A stretch of 64,000 bases of DNA from Galbula dea (GCA_013399015.1 VWZX01005693.1:133356-197355); one strand, 5' to 3'; shown: positions 24,763 to 36,683, counted from the first letter of the stretch. Translations and numbers: made by a program. The notes: generated by a model not told the origin, from the sequence alone.

Positions 24763-25554
24763 TCGGGCAGGGAGAAATTGAATGAGATTCAATAAGGCCA
24801 AGTGTCGAGTCTTGCACCTGGGAAAGACCAACTCCATGGATCAGTAGAGGCTGGGGACTGAGCTGTTGGAGAACAGTGAAGGGGAAAGGGATCTGGGGGT
24901 CCTGGTAGATGGAAGGATGAGCATGAGGCAGCAGTGTGCTCTTGTGGCCAGGAGGGCCAATGGGATTCTGGGCTGGATTAGAAGGGGTGTGGTTAGTAGG
25001 TCAAGAGAGGTTCTTCTTCCTCTTTACCCTGGTGAGGCCATACTGGAATACAGTGTCCAGTTCTGGGTCCCTCCATTTAAGAAGGCTAGGGAACTGCTTG
25101 AAAGAGTTGAGCACAGAACCACAAAGGTGATTAAGTGGTTGGAACATCTTCCTTGTGAGGAAAGGCTGAGGGCGCTGGGTGTCTTTAGCTTGGAGAAGAG
25201 GAGGCTAAGGGGTGACCTCATCTATGCTTTTAAATATGTGAAGGGTGTGTGTCAGGAGGATGGGGTCAGGCTCTTCTCAGTGAAGCCCAGTGAGAAGACA
25301 AGGGGCAATGGCTGTAAGCTGAGGTATAGGAGGTTCCATGTGAATACAACAAAGAATTTTTTTCCCAGTTGAGGTGCCAGAGCCCTGGCACAGACTGCCC
25401 AGAGAGGCTTTGGAGTCTCCTTCTCTGGAGATATTCCAAACCCATCTGGATGCACTTCTGTGTGAGCTGGTGTAGGGAATCCTGCTGTGGCGGGGGGTTG
25501 GACTAGATGATCTTTCGAGGTCCCTTCCAACTCCTAACATTCTGTGATTCTGTG
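24763..25554 (+). mobile_element. young CR1 LINE (group B) nested in an older CR1
   Basis: 5'-truncated group-B CR1, plus strand, inserted in an older CR1 of the same orientation. It starts at TCGGGCAGGGAGAAATTG, just past the FADD region. It encodes the ORF2 C-terminus almost intact in one frame from 24866 to 25372 (GERDLGVLVDGRMSMRQQCA; RRANGILGWIRRGVV; ALGVFSLEKRRLRGDLIYAF). The frame shifts at a 7-T run near 25360. The 3' end carries the group-B signature and two tail octamers, ending ATTCTGTGATTCTGTG. By hand alignment its last 472 bases differ from 19329-19799 at about 28 positions, roughly 94% identity. It has no endonuclease or RT catalytic box and is not autonomous. Confidence 0.93.
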
Positions 25555-25874
25555 AAATACCTGATAGGAGGGTACAAAGAGGACAGAGACATACTCTTCT
25601 CCATGGTAACCAGTGAAAGGCCAAAGGAGCACAAACTGGAATGCAGGAAATTTTGTCTAAATACAAGGAAAATCTGGTTTTAAGATGTGGGTGATCAAAT
25701 ACTGGCATAAATTGCCCAGGAAGGTTTTGGAGTCTCCATCCGTGGAGATCTTCAAAATCTGACTGGACAGAGCCCTAACCTGTTCCAGCTGATCCTGCCT
25801 TGAGCAAGGGTGTTGGAGAACAGTATCTCCAGAGGCTCTCTCCAGCCTCAGTTATTCTCTGGTTGTGATTCAGT
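25555..25874 (+). mobile_element. old CR1 LINE, right part, 3' end
   Basis: Continues the old element of 24283-24762 on the far side of the nested insertion: AAATACCTGATAGGAGGGTA, GAGCACAAACTGGAATGCAG, TTGCCCAGGAAGGTTTTGGA, and GAGATCTTCAAAATCTGACT. It ends with decayed tail words (TTATTCTCTGGTTGTGATTC). Compared with other CR1 copies, roughly 130 bases of the old element that should lie between 24762 and 25555 are absent. Confidence 0.88.
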
Positions 25875-28800
25875 GAATATGCGTGATCTAGCACATAAGA
25901 GCAGGGTCCAGATAAAATTGGGCAGAAGATGTTGGTTGAGTCAGCAAATAGAGTACTCACTTTTAACTCTGCTGAAAAGCAGGCAAGAAGATACTGAAAA
26001 GCAACCATAGAAGATTTTTGTATTTACATCAGGAGAGTATTTGGAAGAAGAAATAAAAATGTGAACTCCATTTCTCTTGTTCCAGTGAGAGCAATGATGG
26101 TGCAGAAACAGGAGCTTTCATTTTATGCTTCCAGCTAACCAATATGTTGACTAACTCCTTTTTACTCAGCTAACCAAAACAGTGCTCACTGGAATCTCCC
26201 AGTTTTTTACATGATGGAAAGTTGCACTTCCAAATGAAACATTTTTAATTACAATTACTTTCCTTTTTGAGTGGTATCATTTGTCACAGGATGACCTCAT
26301 ATTTCATAACTTTGAAAGCTGCCTAATTCTAATTTTTTCCACTTTAAAGGAAAAAAGCTTAGGGTCCAGGAAAACGTGTGCTAAGAAGTCACTGACATGA
26401 TGGATTTCAATATCTCTAAGTAATTAGTTAAGTTATGCTTGTCTCTTTCATTAAAAGCACCATTAGACAGCCAGATGCAAAAGGTGACTGTGCTAAATGG
26501 TTTTTCAGGTAATTCTTGATAATGTTAAATGTGGTTGTCATTTCAATTGATCACTATGCATCTTTTCTTAAATATCCATCCATCTACTTGAGCTGCCTGC
26601 TCAATAAATTGTGTGGGGAAATCATTAGGATAATTTAAAGAAAAGAATTCCCCTGGTTTAACGAGCTGCAGAATGTTTTTCTTTGTGTCTGTGGGGTTTT
26701 TTCCTTCCTCTCCTGAGATTCCTGGAGAAATCTATACTGCAGACATTTCTCTCCCTTTTGTTTCATAGCACATTTCTTCCTATTCCAGATTTCTTTGGGA
26801 AATAAAGCATACAATCTATGTGCTGAGTAGAAAATTGTGAATCTGCGTGAAGGGGCATACACTGCCTGCAGTCTCTGCTGGTGCTTGCCTTTCATTGCAG
26901 TGAGAGGAGTGCACCAGAAGGTTGATGGGGCCACTGATTACTGTCACGGCACAAGGCTGAACGAAAACACACCTTCCTTGCTGGAAATGCACACACTTTG
27001 CTGGGTGAAAGCCATAGCATTTGGGTTAGTCCTCAGATCTTTTTGTTGTTATGTGTAGAAGCTAGAGCAGGAAATGGACTGGAGTAAGGATCTTTTCATC
27101 TTGACTTCTTGAAAAAAGGTTAGTTGGTCACTGGCCTTTTTCATTGTTGCTATTACATGAGAGAGGTGATGTGCTGATAAAGAGTATAGAATGCACTGTT
27201 ATGGCTGCTGCTGAGTGCTTAACAGGCAGGGTAGGGCTGGAGAGAGAGGAGGTGAGAAGACAGCATGGCACAGCATCATTCCCAGCCTGAGAGAAAATTC
27301 ATTGGCAGACAGCCGCTAAGTTTAGTGTACACACTGTTTGTATAGTGATAATGGCATTCTCATAAGGTCCCTTGACATCCAAGGCTTTGCACTCTCTTTA
27401 ACCCTTCTGAATTCATCCCTTTGGAATACTGGGGTTTCTGCATTTTTTGGAGTAAAACTTGCTCATGCAGTTATGGTCAGGGCCTGCAGTTGTGTAATTA
27501 TTAGCTGCATAGAGACTGGCTCAACTCTTTGGTTGCTGCTTGTGCCAGTATGGCTGGGCTCAGAAATCATAGGCTGCTTTTGGTCCAGTTCTTTGACATT
27601 AAAGGAAATACAGTTCCCTCCTGCAATGCAGCTGTCAGCAGCTCAGAAATTTTCTGCTGTTTTCTCTCAGAACATCCTGTCTTTCTCACTTTTTTTCATT
27701 TATTGTTGACTTTTCTTTTGACAGCCTTTTTTCTTTTATCTCTTGGTGTTTAAGCAGGTAAACGTGAGATTCTTTGAATAGCATATTTTATGAAACAAAA
27801 CAACCTAATTAACTCATTCTCCATTTATGTGCTCCAGTAATCCTTTAATGCAGACTCCTTACAAATGTTGTTGTTACAGATAGGAAGAACTAACACAAAA
27901 CAGAAAAGTCAAATGCTTTTTCAAAGGGTTTTTTTTCCCCCAAGATTTTAAAGGAGTCAATATTCTGAAAGTCTACTGCACATCTTATTTGTTTTTTAAA
28001 TTTGTTAGCTAAGAGCTGTAATTCAAGAAGGCCTTAAAAAATTGGGAGAAAGCAGAATAACTTAAGTCTGTGGAACTGATTTGAGTAAAGTAAGCACTAA
28101 AATATTTGCCACAAACATAAAATCATGATCAGTTCATCTAAGTTCCCTTATATGATCTTTTATAAAGCACTTTTTCTAAACATTTGGCATTAGTTCTGCC
28201 CATGTGCTTTTGAAGCACAAGTTATGAATTACCTTCTTGAATACCAGAAAGCTAAATGCAATAGCCCACAGGGATAATCAAATGGGGAAGATACTTTAGT
28301 CTCAATTATAAATAAGGTACATGAAAGAGAATAGATTAATAAAGGTGACCAATAGTAACTCCTTCTGTGAATATTTGATTCCCCTTGAGTGTATTAGAAC
28401 TTTTTCAGTGCTTTCAGTACTGCTCAGGCATTGAATGGGTCTGTGCATAAAAAAGGCAAAGAAAGCTGAGTTTGGGGGGAGGAAAGGAGTTGTTCAGGAC
28501 CAGAAGTGTGCAGCAGATACAGGAGGGAAGCTGAGGCTGGCTACAGAAGATGATTTGGAGAGCCAGACTATTTAAGTGAAGAAGAATTGGTGAAGAGGAG
28601 GCAGTTTGGGACTAACGCTAGTGATAAGCTAGCTGAGACTAAAGTTAAAGATAAGGGGCAGCAGTTTGACTGCTGGCTTAGAAAGCAGATAGCTGAGGCT
28701 GTGCAGACTGCCTGCTGAGGGAGCCTGTGTGGTGAATTCAGATAAATTAGGTCTAGGAAGGGGAGGGCAGGACTGTGGAACATGCAGAGAGCTGTATCCA

Positions 28801-31114
28801 CTAAAGTTCACTTTCTGAGCTCTCAGTGGACCATGGGATTTCAGAGACTTGCTATTTCTCTGTGGCCAGGAAACCTCCATCACAGGCAGTCTTTGATTTC
28901 ATGAGCCTTCTGCTGTATTTTGGCTGTAGATAAACCTCCTCTGAGAATGGAAAATTGTACAGCAGAAACGGCTGTGTCCTTTGGGCCAGATTTTTATTTG
29001 TCAAGATTGAAAAAGTGCCCTGTCCCCATGTGTAGTTCAGTGAAGTTTTGAAAGCCTGGAAGGTCTTCAGCCTCACTGAACTTTCTTCATTGTGGCTTCC
29101 CCAAACTTCTCTTTGGCAAGCCATCTAGTGGATGCCTGTGCTGCATTCCTGTGAAATTGAATGGTGTGGGAAATGTTGCAGACTTGGAGGGTCTGCTTCT
29201 GCTTGGCTTGGGTTGGTGGGGTTTGTTTCCTTTGCTTTTGCTTGTTGGGTTTTTTTTTTCCCTGTTGTTCTTCTGAACAGTACAAAGGAACTCTTCCATA
29301 AAGTGGAGCAACTGTCATTCTGTAAGAGTAACAAGGAGTTCTCATAGGAATTCTGCCTTTTTTGAAAGTCACCATGTAGTGGATGGGATGGTGGATTAGT
29401 ACTGGATCTAATTATTGCTCTTAGGATTTTCTCCTTGCCTGTATGCTCCCTCGTAACACTAGGTGGTTACTCGAAGCCACACTTCTTACAAACAGTGAAT
29501 GAATGCTTTTCTCATTTTTCACAGTAACAGCTTGAAATTTCTGTAGAAATATCTTGCAGAAATGCTGAGCACTTAACAACTGAAGCCAATGGGAATGCTA
29601 GTTTCAATGGATGAAGTACCATATAGCAATCACCTTCAGAAAAAAATCATTTGCTAGAGCTATCAAGTTGGATGTGAAAATTAATAGGATTTTTTTCCTT
29701 AGTCTGTCTATGCCTCAGTCAACTATCTGTAAAATGGAGTGATATCATCTTTCATTCTTCTGCCCATTTTAAAGATTGATTAAGTTTTGTGAAGCAGTCC
29801 TCTGTTCTGGAAAGTGCCATAGAAAGTTCAAGACAAATGAACAGATTTAACAGGTTCACCATAGGTTTTAACAGTTTGCAGCAAATATTGACCAACTGAT
29901 CATTAATAACTTTTATCACAGTTATTTTATGGCACAGGGGTACTGGAAGGGAGGGAAAAAGGCAGTCATTGAGAAACTGCATTAAGTATGTTCACAAGTG
30001 AGGTGAATTCATGGTTGAGTAGAGTACCCTAAGAACGATGAGGTTTGGCAACTCATGAGTTTCACTGTGCAGCTTTAAAATCACATTCCTTTAATATTCT
30101 TTTGGCTTTGTAAACCTAAACCTGTGTTGAAAATGCAGCTCTAAAAGCAAGTACTGTTTTAGATGGAGTAAACTGTGGCCTCGTTGAAGGTGATGGAAAA
30201 ATTCCTGTCATCTGTGAAGTAATATATGAACATGTGCAAAATTTTGGTGTGTGTTCATGGTGCTTTCAGGATTCCTAATGTTACTCATTACTGCACTTCC
30301 TAGGAATGTGCTTAAGTGACAGGTAGCTCTGCAGAAGTGCCCCTGCCAAAAACACAGGAGGGATGACACAAGGATTGTAGCTGATGATGAACTGCATTAG
30401 GCACCTAGGCATGTTACAGTCAGTGGGATTGGAGCAATGGGAAAAACTCTTACTGGATCCTCATCAGATTACTGTGTTTATCCATCAGTGATACATGGTT
30501 TAAATATGGTCTGGCATGTTAGACACACAAGTTAGTTGTCTCCAATTTAAACTTTTTTTCCCCCAGAAATAGTTGGGGGGTTTTTAATAATGAAGAACAA
30601 ACCCAATATAATTGATTTGGATTCAAAGGAGGTGTAAATAAATACTGAAATGAGCATCTGCCTGTGGGTTCCTCTCTAGGTGATCTACTGATACGCTAGG
30701 GCCTGGATAACAGGATCAAGCCAATAGCTGACCTCTACATGAACCCTGTGAGATGATATTTTGTAATTAACAACAATTAAATGTAATTTCAGGAAAGTTT
30801 TGTTACAGTAATTGAGAGAGGACAGCATTGTCAGCAGATCATTTAGTAATAATCAGTAGCATTTACTCAGTTGTGTAAATAGGATTTAGAGTGGCTGGTT
30901 GAGAAGTGTGTGATTGCTGAGGCCTGAGCAATAGGCCCTGAACCAAAGTTGGTCTTCCAGCCAAACAGTCATTCTATAAGTACTTAGTCACTGTCATTAG
31001 TAAAATATGCCTGGTCATTAATGAGAGATGTGACTTAGATATAATGTAATCAGATGTTCTAAAAGTGCACCTAAGTATCCACAGTTGTCATCAGACTGTG
31101 TTTATGTTTCCTTG
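25875..31114. other. unique non-coding sequence
   Basis: AT-rich with no recognised gene. It contains a purine-rich stretch at about 28440-28620 in which AGCTGAG words recur, a perfect 7-base inverted repeat at 28659-28675 (CAGCAGT, TTG, ACTGCTG), a G/T-rich low-complexity tract at about 29200-29262 with a 10-T run, and a possible MIR-like remnant at 29701-29750. The segment 26830-27060 has slightly more CpG, but nothing in it is recognisable. Confidence 0.55.
29701..29750 (+). repeat. possible MIR-like SINE remnant
   Basis: The sequence TCTATGCCTCAGTCAACTAT then CTGTAAAATGGAGTGATATC closely follows the MIR core words tctgtgcctcagtttcctcat and ctgtaaaatggggataata. Of the three MIR-like pieces in the window this is the best match, still by eye and over about 50 bases. 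Confidence 0.45.
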
Positions 31115-31118
31115 TCTA

Positions 31119-31681
31119 TGTCATGAAGCCAGATGGCTGACCTTGCTTGGAAACAGGTAGTCAAAGCCAAATAGAGAGAGAAGCTCCTTTGGTTCCTCCT
31201 TGAACCCTGGCCAGGCTCTGGGTGAAACCAAGAAGTCAATAAATCCGGATATTCCCTCACCTACAGAAATGCAAGGCATCTTGGCTTGCTGAGCTTGGTA
31301 ATTTAGCCTTATAAAAGCTGGACCCTTCTTACAGCAACTTTTGGAGTCCCCTATGAGTGGCCACACTGTGTAGGACTCCCAATTGCTGGGACAGGTCTCC
31401 AGAATCCTCACTGTAACCAGGGCTCCCCAGCACCTGTGGGTCTGGATGATGGGGAAGCATTAGGGCAATTGGTGAGGGATGTTTTCTTAAGCACTGTCCC
31501 TTCCTCTGTGTAGCAATGATTACATGGATTGCCTCATTTAGACTTGTTTGTTGCTTAGCACTATAATTAGTTTGATTTTGCTATCTTAGCTCTCTGTTCT
31601 TTTGAAATAACTAGTAAAATAAGTTTATCCTTATTGTCAGTGCTCGTGCCTGTTCTATTGACCCCATCAATTGCCAAAACA
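31119..31681 (+). mobile_element. candidate solo LTR of an endogenous retrovirus
   Basis: This 563-base segment begins TGTCATGAAG and ends CCAAAACA, giving the TGT...ACA ends expected of an LTR. It is flanked by the 4-base direct repeat TCTA (31115-31118 and 31682-31685), the duplication size typical of class I (gammaretrovirus-like) elements. It has a U3-like GC-richer left part, a good TATA box (TATAAAAG, 31310-31317), and near the right end an AATAA-rich poly(A)-signal-like sequence (about 31613-31620) followed by GT-rich sequence. No primer-binding site, gag or pol follows, so it would be a solo LTR left by recombination. A 4-base repeat can arise by chance, and I cannot name the family. 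Confidence 0.55.
31310..31317 (+). promoter_or_regulatory. TATA box inside candidate LTR
   Basis: TATAAAAG lies 191 bases into the candidate LTR, the usual place for the end of U3. Transcription would start about 25-30 bases downstream if the LTR is active. Activity cannot be judged from sequence. Confidence 0.4.
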
Positions 31682-31685
31682 TCTA

Positions 31686-33258
31686 CATGGGATGCATAGT
31701 GTTGCTCATGTGCCTCACAGGTCATCTTGTTTCTCAGGTATACATTAGAGGTGCATCTAAAGCATTCTAAAACAGAGTATGCTAGTTACATCATCAAAGT
31801 CTAGCATCTTTCTGGACAAATAATATTGCTCTCAGTAACGAATGTTGAGGATTGCTGTGCATTCCATCTTAAAAATGTTAAATCTCTTTTGTTCTTGCAC
31901 ATGCTTTCTTTGAGGGAAAACTCTCTCAAGCTCACTGTAGTAAACACAATATATTTCTTTACTTGTTTTGTCTTCAGTTTTTCTCTTCTTTTTTGTCTCA
32001 TTTCTTTCAAACTCTCCATCTCACTTTGTTCATCGATGCTTGACATTATCTTAAATTGAGTTCTTGCTTTCCTTCTTGGCTTTTTTTTTATAACTCCGTA
32101 AAAATACACAGTTCTTCTCTGTTTCCTACTCTCTGTCTTAAAACTCTGCTGTTTACCCAGATTATAAGAATGGTGTTATTTCCAAATCAGATTATTTTAT
32201 TATTGTTATATGATTATTATTGTTGCTATCTAATTTTGGGGGAGAGTCTGTTGTGTTTGAGTAATTTTTACTAGAAGATTGTGGACATGCATCATGCAGG
32301 TTATAGAAACTGATGCTGAAAGCAAATAAAGATGGAAAGAAAACATTGTCTGCTGGTGTGGAACAGTATTTAGCTGTTACCTGTTCAGATTTTCATCTGG
32401 AGAAAATTTGTTAACTTGCATCTCTTCAGCTTTATCTGTCAGGCAAGCTGTGTTGTCACTGTTGGTGGGACAGTGAGCTTCTAAAATAATAACTTTCTGT
32501 GGGAAAACTGAAATAGGGTATAAAAAGGCATTTGCTGTTTTCTGATTGCTTAATAATGCTTTGAATTTTGAGGCAGAAAGTGAGATGGTCTAGTTTGCCT
32601 CCTCTACCTCTGTTCTGGGCATGGAGCAATTTCAGGCTCTGTTTTGTTCTGATGTTCATAGTTCAACAACATGAACTGATTGCCAACAAACTTATTATTC
32701 ATTTTCTATAAGGGAGACCAATAAAGCTGCATTTGTTTGCAAAAGGAAATTGTAGAATGATCCATAGATAACATTGCTGCCATTTTGAAACTGTACTTCA
32801 TAATCAGATTCTTCATAGAATGCTTCTGAAAATTCAAGTTGATAACTGCAGTTCAGTAGCTAATTACATATGGTGTGTAATCCACTGATTAAGACAATTG
32901 GTATAAATTGTACTTTTAGGCTGGTTTTATCTAAAAAATTCTACTTTAATCAATGATATTATTTTAATTTTACATCTAGGCTAATAAGACCAGGACTTGA
33001 CATTTTTCATAAGGAAAATATTGAGTCATGAATTTATCCTTTCCTATGTTTTAGAGCTAATAGTCTTGTAAGGACACTCAATACTGACTGTAGGACTGCA
33101 GAGGTGTTCTCTGGCACAGTAAGAGGAGAAGATGGTGTCTGCTTAGTCCCCCACCTTTCTTCTCAAGTGAATTTGTCCCTTATGGTGCCATTGCATAGCT
33201 CCTAGTTTTGTTGCTTTCTGGGGATTCAAATTTATGCATTACCTTAAAATATTAGGCA
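31686..33258. other. unique non-coding sequence
   Basis: Very AT-rich with no recognised gene. A TATAAAAAGG word at about 32519-32528 has no supporting promoter context. Confidence 0.55.
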
Positions 33259-33717
33259 TGGCCCTGTTGGAGCAAGTCCAGAGGAGGTCACAGGAATTAT
33301 CTGAGGACTGAAACCCCTCTGCTGTGAGGACAGGCAGAGAGAGTTGGGGTTGTTCAGCCTGGAGAAGAAAAGGCTTCAAGGAGACCTTACTGCAGCCTTT
33401 CAGTACTGAAAGGACCTATCAGAAAGACAGGGATGTACTTTTTAGCAGGGGTGATGTTTTAAATCTAAAAGAGGGAGATTCAGATAGATAGAATGAGGAA
33501 ATCTTTTTACACTAAGGGTGGTGAGACCCTGACCAAGGTTGCCCAGAGAGGTGGGAGATATCCCATCCCTGGAACCATCCAGATCAGGTTTTTGGGGGGC
33601 TCTGAGCAACCTGCTAGAGTTGGAGATGTCCCTACACACTGCATGGGGTTTGGACTGTATGGGAATGAAAGGTCCTTTCCAATCCAAAGCTTTCTGTGAT
33701 TCTTTTCTATGATTCTA
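33259..33717 (+). mobile_element. diverged CR1 LINE 3' fragment, plus strand
   Basis: Recognisable CR1 3' sequence: GGAGCAAGTCCAGAGGAGGT, TTGGGGTTGTTCAGCCTGGA, GAAGAAAAGGCTTCAAGGAG, AGGTTGCCCAGAGAGGTGGG and GGTCCTTTCCAATCCAAAGC. It ends in tail words TTTCTGTGATTC and TTCTATGATTCT. It is 5'-truncated at about 33259, with many indels against the other copies and no open frame. It belongs to neither the group A nor the group B signature and looks intermediate in age. Confidence 0.9.
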
Positions 33718-36231
33718 CTAATACTCCTCTGGAAAGTCCTTCCATCACTTGTCTTCTCAGAGTCAGCCCTAGATTGTGCTGGAGGAGTGTGTTACTCTTG
33801 TTTTTCTAGGCATCCAGAATGACACTGGTATTTTTATTGTCTTTGGAGGTGATGGTGGTTTAGCTGTGTGACCATATGCCAAATCCTGGATCATTTGCTA
33901 TTATCAACTGAGGAAGTACAGACACCTGAGAATGTCTTTTCAGAGGGTCAGTCCCTCATGATCTCAGCCTGTCCTTACAGGATGAACCCACTGGAGTGCA
34001 AGTTAAATGACAAATCTCTGCTTCCTCTGGACTGCCAGTGGAGGCAGGAAGAGGAATATTGGTGCAGAGCCCAGAGTTTAACACATACTTGATGATGTGT
34101 GGTAACGAAAGTTATTCTGCTCTTCTTAAGGTTACGAGCCAGGTCCTCTTTACCATCCAGAGTATTAGTGTGTAGGCAGAAAAGAACAGTTCAGCCTTCT
34201 TTCCAGTGTTTGCCTTTTGGAACATTAGCTCCAGTTGTCTCCTAGCCCACAGGAGTCAAATAGCTGCCCAGCTGAATAGTTCCCAATTGTCAAGTAGCTA
34301 CTCATGTCAGGTAACTGCTGCACGTGTTCATTATTAGTTGACTACCCGTGAGTTTGCACTGCATGCCTGAGTGCTGCAGAGTACCAAAGATTCATTGTTT
34401 TGGTCATTGGGGCAGGAAATACTAGGAGGATATCAAAACCTGTTTGCAGACTGTCTAGACACAGAAAGGTGAGGTGGGCTGTCTGAATGCACTTTTGAAT
34501 CTCTGTCATTTAGAGGACTGAAAGAAAACTCTGAACTAAACAAACAGCTCTAGGAAGTCAGGGACCTAGACAGCATAATCTGCCTACCTTAATTTGGCCT
34601 TGTTTGTCCTCAGAAATGTCAGAATTACCTGTGAACAATAGTCTGTCCTGTGTAGCACTAATTCATCTTGGTGTGAATTGAACAAAAGGTCCCTAGGAGT
34701 ACGTGAGAACCCTGCAGGACAGAGGGATGACAAAGTCTGCAAGTCTTGGCCCTGGGTCATACTTTTCTAGCCCACATACAGGTAACAGCATGAAATATGA
34801 GGTGATTTATCTGTTCCCATTATAGTTAAGCCTAAAAATACTACAGCAGCATTGAAAAGCTATTCAGAAGTCTTAAGCATTGAATTTTTCCCTTTTCGTT
34901 TTTCAGGATGCTGACAGTCTCCCTGCTGATAGTTTGATAGATTGGATGTTTTCTCTGACTTTCCTGAGCAGGTTATTCTCCCCCTCTCCAGGCCCATTCT
35001 TCCCTCCCGTGATTTTTGTCAGATTTACATCTGTTTCTTTAGCAAGCTACTATAAAAATGTCTTCAGGTCCATTTACGATGTATGCTTAATATCAGCTTC
35101 AGAACACTGAGCAGAATGCAGAATGACTGAACTATTTTGAATAAACAACTCTGGGCTTTTAAATTCACCAGAATCCTTTTTTATTTCCTCTTTGGAGGAT
35201 CCCTGTCTGTGAGTTGTTTGTGCTGTGCTTTGCCTGAGGATGTGTTTGCATACTAAAGGGTTTGATTTGGAGAGATGAATAGCCCTATGTGTTTGTGTTT
35301 TCCCTCCATTTTCATGATTATAGCAGGAGAATAAAAGAGCAAGGAGAGTTTTAGCTGAGTAATTTGGCATATTTTCACATTGAGATTTAGTTCTACTGCA
35401 TGGCATAGGACAGTGGAATTCTAGATGGCAGAAGATGAGAGCTGAAATGATGGGAAGAAAAAGAGACTTAAGAGATGGTCTCTTTTGCAACAGTGCGACA
35501 GTCAGTAACTACAAATTAGTTACAGCATGAGTGACAAACAAACCTCAAGTGTACTCTAAAAAGGAACTGTAAAAAAAATGCTGCATATTAGTCACTCCAA
35601 CTGTCATTGTTGTATAATAGACTCAAGTACGTTCTCAGACTGTAGTGATTTTATTTCTCTTTTTTTCTGTCAACATTGTGATGCTCAGGATTACGTGACA
35701 GTAAGAACAATAACTGCATGGAACATCTAGTGACCTAAGAGAGCTCTTTTTCTTACTGAATTTCTGACTCTGTACACTGGTAAAATTACACACCTTAAAC
35801 AGTTATTGAAGTTGCATATGAAATAAAACCTCCATTTGTCATGGTTTCTGCAAAAAAGGTTGAGTTTTGCTGCTTTTGTGTTGGCCTTCCAAAGATGTGT
35901 GGTAACTGAGGGATGCACTACAAACACAGGTAGAAAGAAATCAGTTTTGGCCATCTAGTCTCTCTGAGTGACTTCAAGACAAGACAAGAGAGGAGTGACA
36001 GGTTTTATCATCATTTGTCCTAGGTGTCTCTTTTTGGCAAGGCGTTGTTTCCTCTCTGTCTGAGCTGCAGACGCTTGTCTTCATCCTTGAAAGTGGGGTC
36101 CTGTGTAAAAGAAATTCACTTTTTAAGCACAAAGTTAAGTTAGAAACTCATTTGGAAGGTTAGGTGGCTGTAAAGTGGCAATTTAGTGGAGTAAATAGAG
36201 GATGATAAAGATCAGATTCTTCCTGTTCTAT
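33718..36231. other. unique non-coding sequence
   Basis: No recognised gene or repeat. The minus strand is open for 138 codons at 35490-35074, but the translation has no recognisable domain or compositional sign of coding. Confidence 0.55.
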
Positions 36232-36301
36232 ACAGACTGTCGAGGGTCAAGGCTGGGCCGACCACCAACCCAATGACAGACGCTCCCTGTTACACCCTCT
36301 T

Positions 36302-36318
36302 CCCCCCCTGCCCCCCCC
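36302..36318 (-). repeat. paired C runs (G runs on LTR sense strand)
   Basis: Seven Cs (36302-36308) and eight Cs (36311-36318) are separated by TG. On the LTR's sense strand these are G8 and G7 runs followed by GAGGG, a quadruplex-prone arrangement near the LTR's 3' part. Confidence 0.8.
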
Positions 36319-36453
36319 AGGAAGGGAAAGGGGATAAAAGAGAGACAGAGAGACTTGTGGATTGGAAAATAAAACTAAAACTACTTTAGTAATAATAATC
36401 ATGATAAATGAAATATATATACAAATATGTACAGAACCCAATACTGAACCCAA

Positions 36454-36465
36454 CCCCCCCCCCCC
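36454..36465 (-). repeat. 12-base C homopolymer (G run on LTR sense strand)
   Basis: Twelve consecutive Cs, with further CCC triplets at 36449-36451 and 36437-36439. On the LTR sense strand this reads as a G12 run followed by TTGGG and a second GGG. Homopolymer length here is prone to sequencing error. Confidence 0.8.
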
Positions 36466-36683
36466 TTGATGGTAACTACGTCACCACTGATACTGTGGCA
36501 GAAGGCCTCAGCAGCAGATGAGTCAGGCTCAGGGGCTGGATCCTGGTACTGGATGCAGGAACTTAGGGATCACAGAAGCACAGGAGAAGAAGGAAGACCA
36601 GAAAGGAAGAATAATCTAGCAAGGGAGAACAATCTATCAATCAAGAATAATCTAGTGATCTCCCAAGGGGGGACTGACCCCCA

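Noticed and set aside
24866..25372. 168-codon frame, the longest in the window, as a host gene
   Set aside because: Its translation is the C-terminus of CR1 ORF2, lying inside a 5'-truncated CR1 copy.
27338..27709. 123-codon plus-strand frame as a gene
   Set aside because: A hydrophobic translation from T-rich DNA overlaps another open frame. There is no family resemblance.
29087..29375. Three overlapping minus-strand frames rich in K, Q, T and P
   Set aside because: They come from a low-complexity G/T-rich tract (about 29200-29262) read on the opposite strand in different frames.
32519..32528. TATAAAAAGG as a promoter
   Set aside because: It is an isolated TATA-like word in AT-rich sequence with no initiator, GC-rich context or downstream gene.
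35074..35490. 138-codon minus-strand frame as a gene
   Set aside because: There is no recognisable domain and no signal or composition typical of coding. The length is within chance expectation for six frames of 64 kb.
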